From: Pricia antarctica
GTDB taxonomy: Bacteria > Bacteroidota > Bacteroidia > Flavobacteriales > Flavobacteriaceae
Length of the DNA stretch: 45,845 bases
Reading direction: 5' to 3'
Assembly: GCA_011050085.1 (NCBI GenBank)
Contig: DRGL01000030.1
Span: 1-45,845 of the forward strand
The position numbers and the translations under genes are program-made. The notes below the pieces were generated by a model. It saw only the letters and a program-made list of their open reading frames with translations. It did no database searches and was not told the origin of the DNA. The stretch's first letter is position 1. The number at the start of each line of letters is the position of its first letter. This document shows, one piece after another, positions 17,331 through 25,370 of the stretch.

Positions 17331-19394
17331 TTATATCAATCCTTGCTCCTCTAATGATTTTCTCAACTTAGCCTGATTTTCCCAAAACCGGTCTTTAATT
17401 TTTTGCATTGTTTCGTTAAACCCAGGATGGTTTTTCAAGGGTTTCATAATAGGATCTAACTGCATAAATATCAAAATCCAGTATTGGTAATTAACTTGAG
17501 ATGCGAAAATGTCGAGTTGCTCGATGGCTTGATTATATTTACCCTCATGGGCATACTTTACGGCCATACTGGCACTCTTGTAGATAGATTGATTTATTTC
17601 ACAATAATCTTCGTAAGCCTTGAAATAATCGGCTGCTTCTTCATCCAAACCCATCTTTTCGTAGACCACACCTATCTTTATATCCTCATGGGGGTAACTA
17701 TTCAGACCCCCTTTTTCTTTGGCCTGTACAAATTTTTCAAAGTAGAAAAAAGCATTGTCATAATCCTCTTGGTAATAATGGAAATTGGCTACGTCTTGCA
17801 AGATGTCCAAGCGCGTGGTATCCTTTTGCCACTCTTGCTCCAATAACTTCGTGGTTTGTTCAATATTCCTGTCCTTGGCAAATAAGATCAACGTTTTCAA
17901 ATAGGGTGCGTAATAGTTCTTTGGATCAAAATCCAATGACTTATTAATATGCGTTAAAGCCTCTTCAATAAAACCAGTTTGGATAAGCGCGTTGCTTAAC
18001 TCCAAATAAATATAACTTTTGGTAGTCGGGTCATTGGCCGCAATATCTAGCTGCACACGCATTAATGCATATTTCAGGTGTTTGGCAGTATCCGGAAGGT
18101 AACTGCCGTATAAAATGGAGAGCACTGCGACTACTGCCGATGAATTTGGATTGTATTCCAATGCTTTCTCTAAATGGGGCAGCGCCAATCGATATTCCCC
18201 GATATACATGTAATAAAGTGCCTTTGCAATCAGGCTTACGTCGGATTTGGAATCATATAATAGCGCTTTGTCCGCATAGCTATTTATTTGCTGCATGTAT
18301 TGTTTCTGGTTCTGAACTTTGTCCAACTGGTAATACGATATCGAAATATAGGCGAAGGCCAGCGCAAACTGTGGATCATTTTCGATCGCTTTTTCAAATA
18401 AAGGAATCGCTTTTTCCCATCCTTCATTAGTTTCAGCGTAGTATGGGCCGAGTGCTTGAAGGTAATAATCGTACGCCACGAGATTTGCAGTAGGTCTTTT
18501 CTCGATTTGTTCCAATTCGGCGGGTGTCACAACGGCCTCGATGGCGGCTGCGATTTTTTGGGCCACTTCATTCTGCAACGCGAATATATCACCGACTTCA
18601 CGGCTGTATTGCTCACCCCAAATAGGTCTGTCACTTGAAGCCTCGATCAATTGGATACTGAGCAAAACCTGATTACCAACTCGTTGTCCACTACCCTCTA
18701 CCAAGTAATTAACATTCAGTTCTTCAGCTATTTCTGCAATCCCCTTTTCCGTATTCCTGTATTTCTCTACCGAGGTTCTACTGATCACCCGCAGATCCTC
18801 TATCTTTTGAAGGTTGCCCAAAGCCGATTCCATAAGCCCATTGACAAAATAAAGGTTGGTCGAATCGCTACTCTCGTTCTTGAAGGGCAAAACTGCTATG
18901 GTCTTTTCCAATTCCACGACGGACTCAGCATCTTTTTTGCTGAAAAGAAATAATGAACTAACTATCACAACCAAGGATAAAGCTGTAATTATCTTCCACT
19001 GATATTGCTTCAAAAAATTGGAACTAACATCCTCTTGTTCCATGTCTTCTTCCAACGACCCTCTTCCAACCTCACCAGGGGGATACCCATACTGTTCCCG
19101 GAAGCATTTAATAAAGTAGGAGGTACTTCCAAAACCGACTTGATAAGAAATCTCGGAAACAGTTAAAGAAGTTTCCTGGAGTAGCCCCATCCCTTTTTGA
19201 AGACGAACCTGACGAATGAACTGGCTTGCAGAATGTTCTGTCTGTTTCTTGATTTTTCTGAGCAGGTTGGAACGGCTCATGTTCATCGCATCCGCCAGTT
19301 CGGAAACCCCAAACTGTTCATTGGAGAGATTTTCCAAAATTATGGCTTCCGCTCTCTTGATAAATTCTGGCTCAATGTTCGGTGTATTCGACAT
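17331..19394 (-). CDS. membrane-bound AraC regulator with TolB/FlgO-like domain and TPR repeats
   Basis: The 687-residue protein has an N-terminal AraC HTH (about residues 8-105: NMSRSNLLRKIKKQTEHSASQFIRQVRL...EISYQVGFGSTSYFIKCFREQYGYPPGE). One membrane helix follows at about 133-152. A FlgO/TolB-like domain (IAVLPFKNESSDSTNLYF...VNYLVEGSGQRVGNQVLLSIQLIEASSDRPIWGEQYSRE, about 165-300) and about seven TPR-like repeats (about 310-660) complete it. DNA would be bound in the cytoplasm and the signal sensed outside. It is transcribed divergently from the ankyrin lipoprotein operon, which is its likely target. The same modules are rearranged in the 778-residue protein at 29281. Confidence 0.85.
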   Translation of the reverse strand: MSNTPNIEPEFIKRAEAIILENLSNEQFGVSELADAMNMSRSNLLRKIKKQTEHSASQFIRQVRLQKGMGLLQETSLTVSEISYQVGFGSTSYFIKCFREQYGYPPGEVGRGSLEEDMEQEDVSSNFLKQYQWKIITALSLVVIVSSLFLFSKKDAESVVELEKTIAVLPFKNESSDSTNLYFVNGLMESALGNLQKIEDLRVISRTSVEKYRNTEKGIAEIAEELNVNYLVEGSGQRVGNQVLLSIQLIEASSDRPIWGEQYSREVGDIFALQNEVAQKIAAAIEAVVTPAELEQIEKRPTANLVAYDYYLQALGPYYAETNEGWEKAIPLFEKAIENDPQFALAFAYISISYYQLDKVQNQKQYMQQINSYADKALLYDSKSDVSLIAKALYYMYIGEYRLALPHLEKALEYNPNSSAVVAVLSILYGSYLPDTAKHLKYALMRVQLDIAANDPTTKSYIYLELSNALIQTGFIEEALTHINKSLDFDPKNYYAPYLKTLILFAKDRNIEQTTKLLEQEWQKDTTRLDILQDVANFHYYQEDYDNAFFYFEKFVQAKEKGGLNSYPHEDIKIGVVYEKMGLDEEAADYFKAYEDYCEINQSIYKSASMAVKYAHEGKYNQAIEQLDIFASQVNYQYWILIFMQLDPIMKPLKNHPGFNETMQKIKDRFWENQAKLRKSLEEQGLI

Positions 19395-19628
19395 GCTTTT
19401 CCTTGCTAAGACGAATGTAGAAAATTATGTAAACACATACCGCTTTGCTATTTACCAATTTACTTAAAAAAACCACCATTTGCGTCATAATTGATATCAT
19501 TGTGCCATAGTTTTTATGCCTTCCCCAAACTTTATGGATTTAGCCGCATAGCTAATAAGTCTTGCATCAGCGTCTATAAGATCTTTGTAGAAACAAAAAT
19601 TAAAAATCAATTATTAAAAATCAAAATT

Positions 19629-20228
19629 ATGAAAACACCTAAAATTAATTCTTTTAAGAGCTTTGTAAACATTTCCATTGTCCTTGTTCTATTGACATCC
19701 GCCTGCGCCCAGTCGGGTAGTAAGTCCAAAGCTCAAACGGTTACTAAAATTGAAGCCAAGGAGGTCGTAGAGAAACCAAAAATAGATATTCAAATGGCAG
19801 TACTATCGGATAATCTAGAAGCCGTTAGGCAGCATATTGAAGCAGGGACCGATATCAACAAGAAGGACGCTATGAGTGGTTCCACCCCTTTGATCTCCGC
19901 CGCGAGTTTTGGAAAAAACGATATCGTCAAAGCACTCATTGATGCCGGGGCGGATTTAAACCTTAAAAATAATGATGGGGCTACCGCCTTGCACACGGCC
20001 GCATTCTTTTGTCATGTCGAAATCGTTCAGTTGCTCATCGATGCCAAAGCGGATAAAACCGTAAAAAACAACTTTGGCGCGACACCAAGGGAAAGTGTTA
20101 TGGGACCTTTTACCGAAATAAAGCCCATTTATGAAATGCTCCAACAACAATTAGGTCCGCTTGGTTTGCAACTTGATTTAAACGAAGTAGAAAAAACGCG
20201 TCCGGTTATTGCCATGATGCTGCAATAA
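19629..20228 (+). CDS. ankyrin-repeat lipoprotein
   Basis: ATG 19629 starts a 199-residue protein. The longer frame from 19491 lacks a signal. A lipoprotein signal ends in LLTSACAQ (lipobox Cys at about residue 25). After a K/E-rich linker come ankyrin repeats (about 55-170), for example GSTPLISAASFGKNDIVKALIDAGADLNLK and DGATALHTAAFFCHVEIVQLLIDA. It likely binds a protein partner at the membrane. It is the first gene of a close-packed plus-strand operon (22 nt to the acyltransferase) divergent from the AraC/TPR regulator. Confidence 0.85.
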   Translation: MKTPKINSFKSFVNISIVLVLLTSACAQSGSKSKAQTVTKIEAKEVVEKPKIDIQMAVLSDNLEAVRQHIEAGTDINKKDAMSGSTPLISAASFGKNDIVKALIDAGADLNLKNNDGATALHTAAFFCHVEIVQLLIDAKADKTVKNNFGATPRESVMGPFTEIKPIYEMLQQQLGPLGLQLDLNEVEKTRPVIAMMLQ

Positions 20229-20250
20229 TTTAGCTACAATCCCTATTACA

Positions 20251-21369
20251 ATGAAAACAGAAAGAAGACATGATATCGATTGGCTAAGGGTCATTGCCAT
20301 TGGTTTATTGCTTATCTATCATATAGCCATAATTTTTCAGCCGTGGGCCCTGTTCATCGGTTTTATAAAGAGTGACGAACCGGTAGAGGCCTTATGGACA
20401 CCCATGACCATGTTGAACGTTTGGCGAATTCCACTTTTATTCTACGTTTCGGGAATGGGACTCTATTTCGCCATGCGCAAACGAAACTGGAAGCAATTAC
20501 TTCTGGAACGGACAAAACGAATTTTGTTGCCCTTCGCTTTTGGTATTGTGGCGATTACTCCATTGCATATGTTCATTTTTCAGAAATACTACCATATGCC
20601 ATTGAGCTATTACCCCCATCAAGGTCATTTATGGTTCTTGGGAAATATCTTTGTTTATGTAATCTTGCTCATACCATTGTTTTACTATTTAAAAAAGCAT
20701 GAGAACGGTAAAATTAAAAGAGCATTATCTTGGCTAATGAGCCATCCCGGTGGACCTTTGTTGATATCGCTATTTTTTATCATTGAGGTTCTTCTGGTGA
20801 ATCCGCAATTGTTCGCACTGTATGCCCAGACGTGGCATGGCTTTTTTAATGGTTTTCTTGCTTTCTTTTTCGGTTTTCTTTTAGTGTACAGTGGTAAAAC
20901 CTTTTGGCAAACGGTTTTGAAATGGAGATGGTTTTATGTAGGCTTCGCTATCATGCTGTATAGCATAAGATACACACTATACGCTACGGAAGCACCCGGT
21001 TATTTGATGGCCATTGAATCCAATTGCTGGATTTTTGGGGTATTCGGTTTTGGTTATAAGTATTTGAACAAACCAAGTAAAACCCTAAGCTATTTAAGCC
21101 AAGCAGCGTATCCTGTTTATATTATCCACATGTTTGTTTTATACGCTGGTGCCATGTTAATATTGCCATTGGAACTGCCCATCCTATTAAAATTCATTGG
21201 CATTGTAGCTTTTACAGGCTTAGGATGCTACCTTAATTATGAATTCATCATTAGAAAGATCGGTTTCCTAAGACCTTTGTTTGGACTGAAATGGAACTAT
21301 AACCAAGTGATAAAAGTAAAAAATAGTACAGAACCCATTGGGCCAACTACTGAACAAACAACAAAATAA
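20251..21369 (+). CDS. acyltransferase-3 family membrane protein (OpgC/MdoC-like)
   Basis: The 372-residue protein has about ten membrane helices. It opens with RRHDIDWLRVIAIGLLLIYH, the conserved start of this family (D and H in the catalytic region). Later motifs include RTKRILLPFAFG and HLWFLGNIFVYV. Members transfer acyl groups such as succinyl or acetyl to glycans at the membrane. It sits between the ankyrin lipoprotein and two serine hydrolase-like genes in one operon. The acceptor is unknown. Confidence 0.85.
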   Translation: MKTERRHDIDWLRVIAIGLLLIYHIAIIFQPWALFIGFIKSDEPVEALWTPMTMLNVWRIPLLFYVSGMGLYFAMRKRNWKQLLLERTKRILLPFAFGIVAITPLHMFIFQKYYHMPLSYYPHQGHLWFLGNIFVYVILLIPLFYYLKKHENGKIKRALSWLMSHPGGPLLISLFFIIEVLLVNPQLFALYAQTWHGFFNGFLAFFFGFLLVYSGKTFWQTVLKWRWFYVGFAIMLYSIRYTLYATEAPGYLMAIESNCWIFGVFGFGYKYLNKPSKTLSYLSQAAYPVYIIHMFVLYAGAMLILPLELPILLKFIGIVAFTGLGCYLNYEFIIRKIGFLRPLFGLKWNYNQVIKVKNSTEPIGPTTEQTTK

Positions 21370-21381
21370 TGTAATCACGAC

Positions 21382-22440
21382 ATGAAAAAATCAAAACGAA
21401 TACTAAAAATCATATTTATTATGGCAACCATCAGCTCACTATTCTTTGTACCATGGATTTTGCTAAGAATACTGTTAACACCAATACCTGATACGGTTCA
21501 GGAACAGGTCGATGACTCCATTGGATATAAGTTGGACGGTGTAATAGTATACGTGGACCAAGCGGGGAAGCCCCCGGAATTTTATGCCGCTGGCTGGCAG
21601 GATCGAAAAAAGAAAATTCCTGCCGACCCCAAAGCCTTATTTAAAATTGCCAGTATTAGCAAGTTATATGTTGCGGTTGCCGTCGCCAAATTGGTAAATG
21701 ACAAGCAATTGTCTTTGGATAAAACGCTTGCTGAATACTTGCCCGAACTAGCGGGACGAATTGAAAATGCCGATAAAATTACCTTGAGAATGATGGTGCA
21801 ACATCGGAGTGGCATTCCCAATTACACCGACTATCCTGGTTTTTGGGAAAAAGATTATTCTAAAAGCATTGAAAAATCGCTCGGTTTGATACTGGATACG
21901 CCAGCTGAATTTGCACCGGATAAAAAATATAGGTACTCAAATACGAATTATTTGCTGATCGGCGAAATCCTTGATAAAACGTTGGGATATAGCCATCACC
22001 AATTTAGCAAGAAGGAAATTTTGATGCCACTTGGGCTGAATAATACGTACAGTTTGCTCAGTGAAGTGGATTTAGAAGATGTTATGAGCGGGTATGACGT
22101 AAGTTATGATGGCGATTTAAAGCCCAATGATTTTATAAGCCCTGCTGGCTCAATGGTGGCTACAGCGGCCGATGTGGGAATATTCTTGAGGGCCTTGAAC
22201 GATGGCTCTTTGCTAGATGCCAATGAACAAGCTATTTATTCATCTATTTATGCATACGAACATACAGGATTATTGCCAGGATACAGCAGTATTGCCAAGT
22301 ATCACAAAGATATTGATGCGGTCGTTATCCTGTTTGTAAATACAAGTGGCGGATACTCATGGAATGTATCGGAAATCGTATATAAACGTATTGTAAAAAT
22401 TCTAAGAAGGAATAAACCTGATGGTTCTGAAAAAATATAA
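21382..22440 (+). CDS. membrane-anchored serine hydrolase, beta-lactamase-like
   Basis: The 352-residue protein has an N-terminal signal anchor (about residues 5-30). The S-x-x-K motif is in FKIASISKLYVAV (about residue 93), and Y-x-N is in RYSNTNYLLIGEI (about 190). Further features are NPL-like LNNTYSLL, GSMVATAADVGIFLRAL and HTGLLPGYSS near the third motif. It belongs to the class C beta-lactamase-like esterase/peptidase group. It follows the acyltransferase after 12 nt and is followed by its own truncated tandem duplicate. Confidence 0.85.
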   Translation: MKKSKRILKIIFIMATISSLFFVPWILLRILLTPIPDTVQEQVDDSIGYKLDGVIVYVDQAGKPPEFYAAGWQDRKKKIPADPKALFKIASISKLYVAVAVAKLVNDKQLSLDKTLAEYLPELAGRIENADKITLRMMVQHRSGIPNYTDYPGFWEKDYSKSIEKSLGLILDTPAEFAPDKKYRYSNTNYLLIGEILDKTLGYSHHQFSKKEILMPLGLNNTYSLLSEVDLEDVMSGYDVSYDGDLKPNDFISPAGSMVATAADVGIFLRALNDGSLLDANEQAIYSSIYAYEHTGLLPGYSSIAKYHKDIDAVVILFVNTSGGYSWNVSEIVYKRIVKILRRNKPDGSEKI

Positions 22441-22444
22441 CACG

Positions 22445-22987
22445 ATGACAATGAAAAAAACAAAACGAATCGCAAGGATAGTATTTATCATTGCAAGTAT
22501 AGGCTCGTTGTACTTCGTACCATGGATTTTAGTTAAGGCTTGGATAGTACCACTACCGGAAACGGTTCAAGAACAATTAAATGAGGGCATTGGTCACGGA
22601 TTTGATGGCATAATCGTTTACGTGGACCAAGCTGGGAAGCCACCGGAGTTTTATGCCGCTGGTTGGCATGACCGAAAAAATAAAATAACTGCCTATCCAC
22701 AAGCCTTATTCAAGATTGCCAGTGTCAGCAAGTTATATGATGCTGTGGCTATCACAAAATTGGCCAAAGCAGGACGCTTGTCATTAGATGAAACCCTCGC
22801 TGATTACTTTCCGGAACTTGTGGGACGAATTGAAAATGCAGATAAGATTACCTTGAGAATGATGGTTCAACATCGAAGCGGCATTCCCAATCTTACGTCC
22901 AATCCCGATTATTGGGAAAATCCAGCAAACAGCGGTAAAGATGAACTTGAATTTGCACTTGATTTGCCGGCTGACTGGATGAGATAA
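22445..22987 (+). pseudogene. truncated tandem duplicate of the upstream serine hydrolase
   Basis: From ATG 22445 the 180-residue product closely matches the first ~175 residues of the preceding gene (shared blocks VQEQ, GKPPEFYAAGW, GRIENADKITLRMMVQHRSGIPN). It keeps the S-x-x-K motif in IASVSKLYDAV. Similarity stops at DLPADW, just before the region that would carry Y-x-N and the third motif, and TAA follows at 22985-22987. The second half is missing, so an active enzyme is unlikely. The frame is joined to unrelated sequence at about 22978. Confidence 0.8.
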
Positions 22988-23166
22988 AAACTCATTTTTT
23001 AGACATTTCAAAAAAAACTCGACTTGAAAGAGTAATGAAGAGAAATAATGAAAAAGGATCCACTTTCGAGTTTGAGGTAAGTAAACAGGATTTTGACTTT
23101 ATGGAGAGTTGGTTTGAAAAACCAACCGAAATAGAAATGGCCAACGGCATAACCATTACGGAATAA
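22978..23166 (+). other. gene fragment joined to the truncated serine hydrolase
   Basis: In another frame, an open reading of about 62 codons begins at the truncation point (DEIKTHFLDISKK...) and ends at TAA 23164-23166. An internal ATG at 23035 would give 43 residues (MKRNNEKGSTFEFEVSKQDF...ITITE). It is rich in E, F and K and does not resemble a beta-lactamase. It is probably the 3' end of a different gene brought next to the duplicate by deletion. Unrecognised. Confidence 0.35.
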
Positions 23167-23216
23167 AATGTGTGGCAGCAACGTATATAAAACATTTTCT
23201 ATCAATATTAATAATT

Positions 23217-24098
23217 ATGAGTTTATCCGTACAGGTGCAAAAATGGTTAGATACTTCCTTATACCCTTTTGAAAATAAATATATACAGTTGGCTGCTGAT
23301 AAAATGCATTATGTAGATGAAGGCAAGGGAAATGTTATTCTATTCATTCACGGCACTCCCACTTGGTCGTTTCTTTACCGAGATTATATTTCTTCATTAT
23401 CCAAAAAATATAGATGTATAGCAATTGATCACATAGGTTTTGGATTATCTGATAAACCAGCGGATTTTGATGGAAAACCGCAATCTCACTCAAAAAATTT
23501 AACCGAATTTATAGAGAAAATTAACCTTAAAAATATAACGATTGTCGTTCACGATTTTGGAGGTCCAATAGGTCTCTCTTCAGCAATTCAGAATCCTGAT
23601 AGAATAAAACAAGTCGTTATGTTTAACACATGGTTGTGGGAAACAAAAAACAACGCTGATGCACAAAAAATCAATAAAATGATCAACAGTGGAATAGGAA
23701 GGTTACTGTACTTAAGAATAAATCTTTCAGCCAAAGTTTTATTGAAAAAAGGATTTTATGATAAAAAGAAGCTGTCAAAAAAATTCCATAAACAATACAT
23801 CCAACCTTTTCCAAATAAGACCTCAAGATTATCATTATTAAATATTGGAAAATCATTAGTTGGTTCATCTGATTGGTATCAAGAACAATGGGAAAATTTA
23901 GACAAATTAGAACAAAAATCTTGGCTTATTCTGTGGGGGACAAAAGATGACTTTATCACAAGAGAGTATTTACAAAAATGGAAAAATAGATTATCAAATT
24001 CTGTAGTAATAGAATTTGATTGCGGACATTTTATCCAAGAAGAAAAAACAAAAGAAACAATTCAAGAGATTGAAAACTTTATGCAAAAAACGGAATGA
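23217..24098 (+). CDS. alpha/beta hydrolase, haloalkane dehalogenase-like
   Basis: I start at ATG 23217 (MSLSVQVQKWLD, 293 residues) because the upstream extension from GTG 23172 has no family match. Visible features are the oxyanion-hole HGTPTWSFLYR (about residue 45), nucleophile Asp in VVHDFGGPIG (about 112), acid Asp in LWGTKDDF and catalytic His in CGHFIQEE. An Asp nucleophile favours dehalogenase or related hydrolases over Ser esterases. Very AT-rich codon use (AAA, ATA, TTA) sets it apart from neighbours and suggests separate acquisition. The halide-stabilising Trp next to the nucleophile is Phe here, so dehalogenase activity is uncertain. Confidence 0.75.
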   Translation: MSLSVQVQKWLDTSLYPFENKYIQLAADKMHYVDEGKGNVILFIHGTPTWSFLYRDYISSLSKKYRCIAIDHIGFGLSDKPADFDGKPQSHSKNLTEFIEKINLKNITIVVHDFGGPIGLSSAIQNPDRIKQVVMFNTWLWETKNNADAQKINKMINSGIGRLLYLRINLSAKVLLKKGFYDKKKLSKKFHKQYIQPFPNKTSRLSLLNIGKSLVGSSDWYQEQWENLDKLEQKSWLILWGTKDDFITREYLQKWKNRLSNSVVIEFDCGHFIQEEKTKETIQEIENFMQKTE

Positions 24099-24627
24099 AA
24101 CGTGCCGTAATTACTAAGTATTCGGCCCGCCGATAGGCTAGGGCTGAATATCGTGATGACGGATCCGGTCACTCCTTATGGAGAAAGCGTTACTTTTAGT
24201 ATTTGGTTTGTGATTTGCGTTTTGGAAGGCTTGCGGTGGCCTTGTGTCAGACTTTGAGTTCCAATCTCTTCTTTAGTGATCTAGCCTTAATTTTTTAATC
24301 TGTCCGTTGATCTTTGTGCCACTTTTAGAATGAACTACCTCGGAGGCAAAGCTATCGAGGTACCAGAATCAAGACCGCTGCGCTTCAAGAGCCAAGAAAC
24401 TAGTCCTATTGTCTTGGCTCTTGGTCTTAGTCTCATGGTTCTTTGCATGTTGTGATTATCTGGACGCTACACCCGAGGCAGAGCCTCGGTAAATTCTATT
24501 GATTAAATAAAAGACAAAAGACACTAAACTTATTGCCAAGACGTGTTTATGATATTGGCTTTTTTTCTATTCTTAAAAATTACGCTGTAGTTCCTTTGGT
24601 TAGCCTATTTATCTAAAATTAAGGAAA
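24099..24627. other. non-coding stretch with three stem-loops
   Basis: I see no gene in these 529 nt. Three inverted repeats stand out. TACCTCG/CGAGGTA lies at 24336-24342 and 24356-24362. A perfect 12-bp stem with a 14-nt loop lies at 24386-24423. CCGAGGC/GCCTCGG, with a 3-nt loop, lies at 24473-24489. Hairpins of this GC-rich kind recur between genes in flavobacterial genomes (general knowledge). None has a clear T-tract. Confidence 0.5.
24386..24423. repeat. perfect 12-bp inverted repeat
   Basis: CAAGAGCCAAGA (24386-24397) and TCTTGGCTCTTG (24412-24423) are perfect complements around a 14-nt loop. There is no T-tract on either side, so it does not look like a standard terminator. It could be a structured RNA, a protein site or a repeat element remnant. 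Confidence 0.55.
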
Positions 24628-24653
24628 GGATAGACTTTGATGAAGGTCTATCC
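24628..24653 (-). terminator. rho-independent terminator after the small-peptide array
   Basis: GGATAGAC (24628-24635) and GTCTATCC (24646-24653) form an 8-bp stem with a 10-nt loop. On the minus strand the stem is followed by TTTCCTTAATTTT. It lies 30 nt after the stop codon of the third small gene, closing that transcription unit. Confidence 0.6.
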
Positions 24654-24682
24654 CGTCTTTAATAGTTTGTAACGATGAAGTG

Positions 24683-24802
24683 CTACATATGGTACTGGTA
24701 CTGTCCAGTTTCTGTCCAGCGGATCCGTTTGCTATTCTTAAGGTTTTGAAAGAATGTAAACCTTTTAGATTCCGTTGGCAATTGGTTGATGATTATTTTC
24801 AT
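24683..24802 (-). CDS. small basic peptide gene, copy 3 (divergent), 39 residues
   Basis: ATG 24802 to TAG 24683-24685. The product keeps the frame and spacing of the two other copies. The shared core is TES(K/R), an aromatic stretch, then NSKR-x-x-W (residues 10-12 and 23-29). The N-terminus (MKIIINQLP) and C-terminus (TETGQYQYHM) have diverged. A hairpin (24818-24836) and an A-rich leader precede the ATG, in the same layout as copy 2, and a terminator follows. Function unknown. It could be a sub-functionalised or decaying member of the array. Confidence 0.5.
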   Translation of the reverse strand: MKIIINQLPTESKRFTFFQNLKNSKRIRWTETGQYQYHM

Positions 24803-24817
24803 GACTGTTTTTTTTAT

Positions 24818-24836
24818 CCCTGAACTAGTTTCAGGG
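24818..24836 (-). repeat. hairpin in the leader of small gene copy 3
   Basis: CCCTGAACTAGTTTCAGGG forms a 6-bp CCCTGA/TCAGGG stem. On the minus strand it is followed by ATAAAAAAAACAGTC and then the ATG of copy 3. It occupies the same position as the different hairpin before copy 2. Palindromes of this type are widespread in flavobacterial intergenic regions (general knowledge), so it may be a mobile hairpin that now separates the genes. Confidence 0.5.
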
Positions 24837-24864
24837 TATGATTGATGTGCTTTTCAAATCGTGA

Positions 24865-24978
24865 TTAGCGATTAAAATTTCGGTACTGCGCCCATTGGGC
24901 TCTTTTGCTATTGCTAAAAGATGAAAAGTACTGTCCTGTTCTTGATTCTGTTGCTGTTGCTGTGATTGATGCTTTCAT
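24865..24978 (-). CDS. small basic, aromatic-rich peptide gene, copy 2, 37 residues
   Basis: ATG 24978 to TAA 24865-24867 encodes MKASITATATESRTGQYF followed by SSFSNSKRAQWAQYRNFNR. The net charge is about +5, with six aromatic residues in the C-terminal two thirds, a Thr/Ala-rich start, and no signal peptide or double-glycine. It aligns without gaps to copy 1: 33 of 37 residues are identical and 10 codons differ silently. That pattern supports translation and purifying selection. It starts 59 nt after copy 1 stops, with a hairpin and an A-rich leader between them. No family recognised. RNA- or DNA-binding, toxic or signalling roles are all open. Confidence 0.65.
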   Translation of the reverse strand: MKASITATATESRTGQYFSSFSNSKRAQWAQYRNFNR

Positions 24979-24996
24979 GATTTGTTTGTTTTTAGT

Positions 24997-25012
24997 CCCG
25001 ATAGCTATCGGG
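24997..25012 (-). repeat. palindromic hairpin between small gene copies 1 and 2
   Basis: CCCGATAGCTATCGGG is a perfect 16-nt palindrome. It lies in the 59-nt gap between the two 37-residue genes, followed on the minus strand by ACTAAAAACAAACAAATC and ATG. Its sequence differs from the hairpin before copy 3 but its placement is the same. It could slow transcription, protect mRNA ends or set the relative expression of the copies. Confidence 0.55.
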
Positions 25013-25037
25013 AGTTGATTGTTGTTTTTGATAACGA

Positions 25038-25151
25038 TTATCTGTTAAAGTTTCTGTACTGCGCCCATTGCGCTCTTTTGCTATTGCTTAAAGACGAGAA
25101 GCAATGTCCTGTTCTCGATTCCGTTGCTGTTGCCGTGCTTGATGCTTTCAT
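25038..25151 (-). CDS. small basic, aromatic-rich peptide gene, copy 1, 37 residues
   Basis: ATG 25151 to TAA 25038-25040 encodes MKASSTATATESRTGHCF followed by SSLSNSKRAQWAQYRNFNR. It differs from copy 2 at four residues (Ser5/Ile, His16/Gln, Cys17/Tyr, Leu21/Phe) and ten silent codon changes. It is the promoter-proximal copy, with an A-rich leader (many A and AAA runs) directly before ATG. A TATCTTTTG sequence on the minus strand at 25282-25290 is a weak match to the TAnnTTTG -7 element. Product function unknown. Confidence 0.65.
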   Translation of the reverse strand: MKASSTATATESRTGHCFSSLSNSKRAQWAQYRNFNR

Positions 25152-25330
25152 AATTTCTAGTTTTAATATGTTTTTATTATTGTTTTAAATTGACTTACAA
25201 CTGATAGACGAAGAAGTTTCTATTTTGTTACAGTACTATGCAATAAAAGGTACTATATTGTATAATATTTAACATTGGGGTCAAAAGATAAATTATTTAA
25301 ATAATTGATTAAAAGGTGCTTATAATTCAA

Positions 25331-25349
25331 ACTAGCTAAAAGAGCTAGT
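25331..25349 (-). terminator. weak terminator-like hairpin after the SYLF remnant
   Basis: ACTAGCT (25331-25337) and AGCTAGT (25343-25349) pair around a 5-nt loop. On the minus strand it is followed by TTGAATT. It lies about 20 nt beyond the restored stop codon of the SYLF remnant. Confidence 0.3.
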
Positions 25350-25370
25350 CTTAGCATAGGCATCAATTAG

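Noticed and set aside
24982-25188. Plus-strand 68-residue frame across the small-gene array
   Set aside because: It is the antisense of two well-supported minus-strand peptide genes, whose codon-level changes are silent only on the minus strand.
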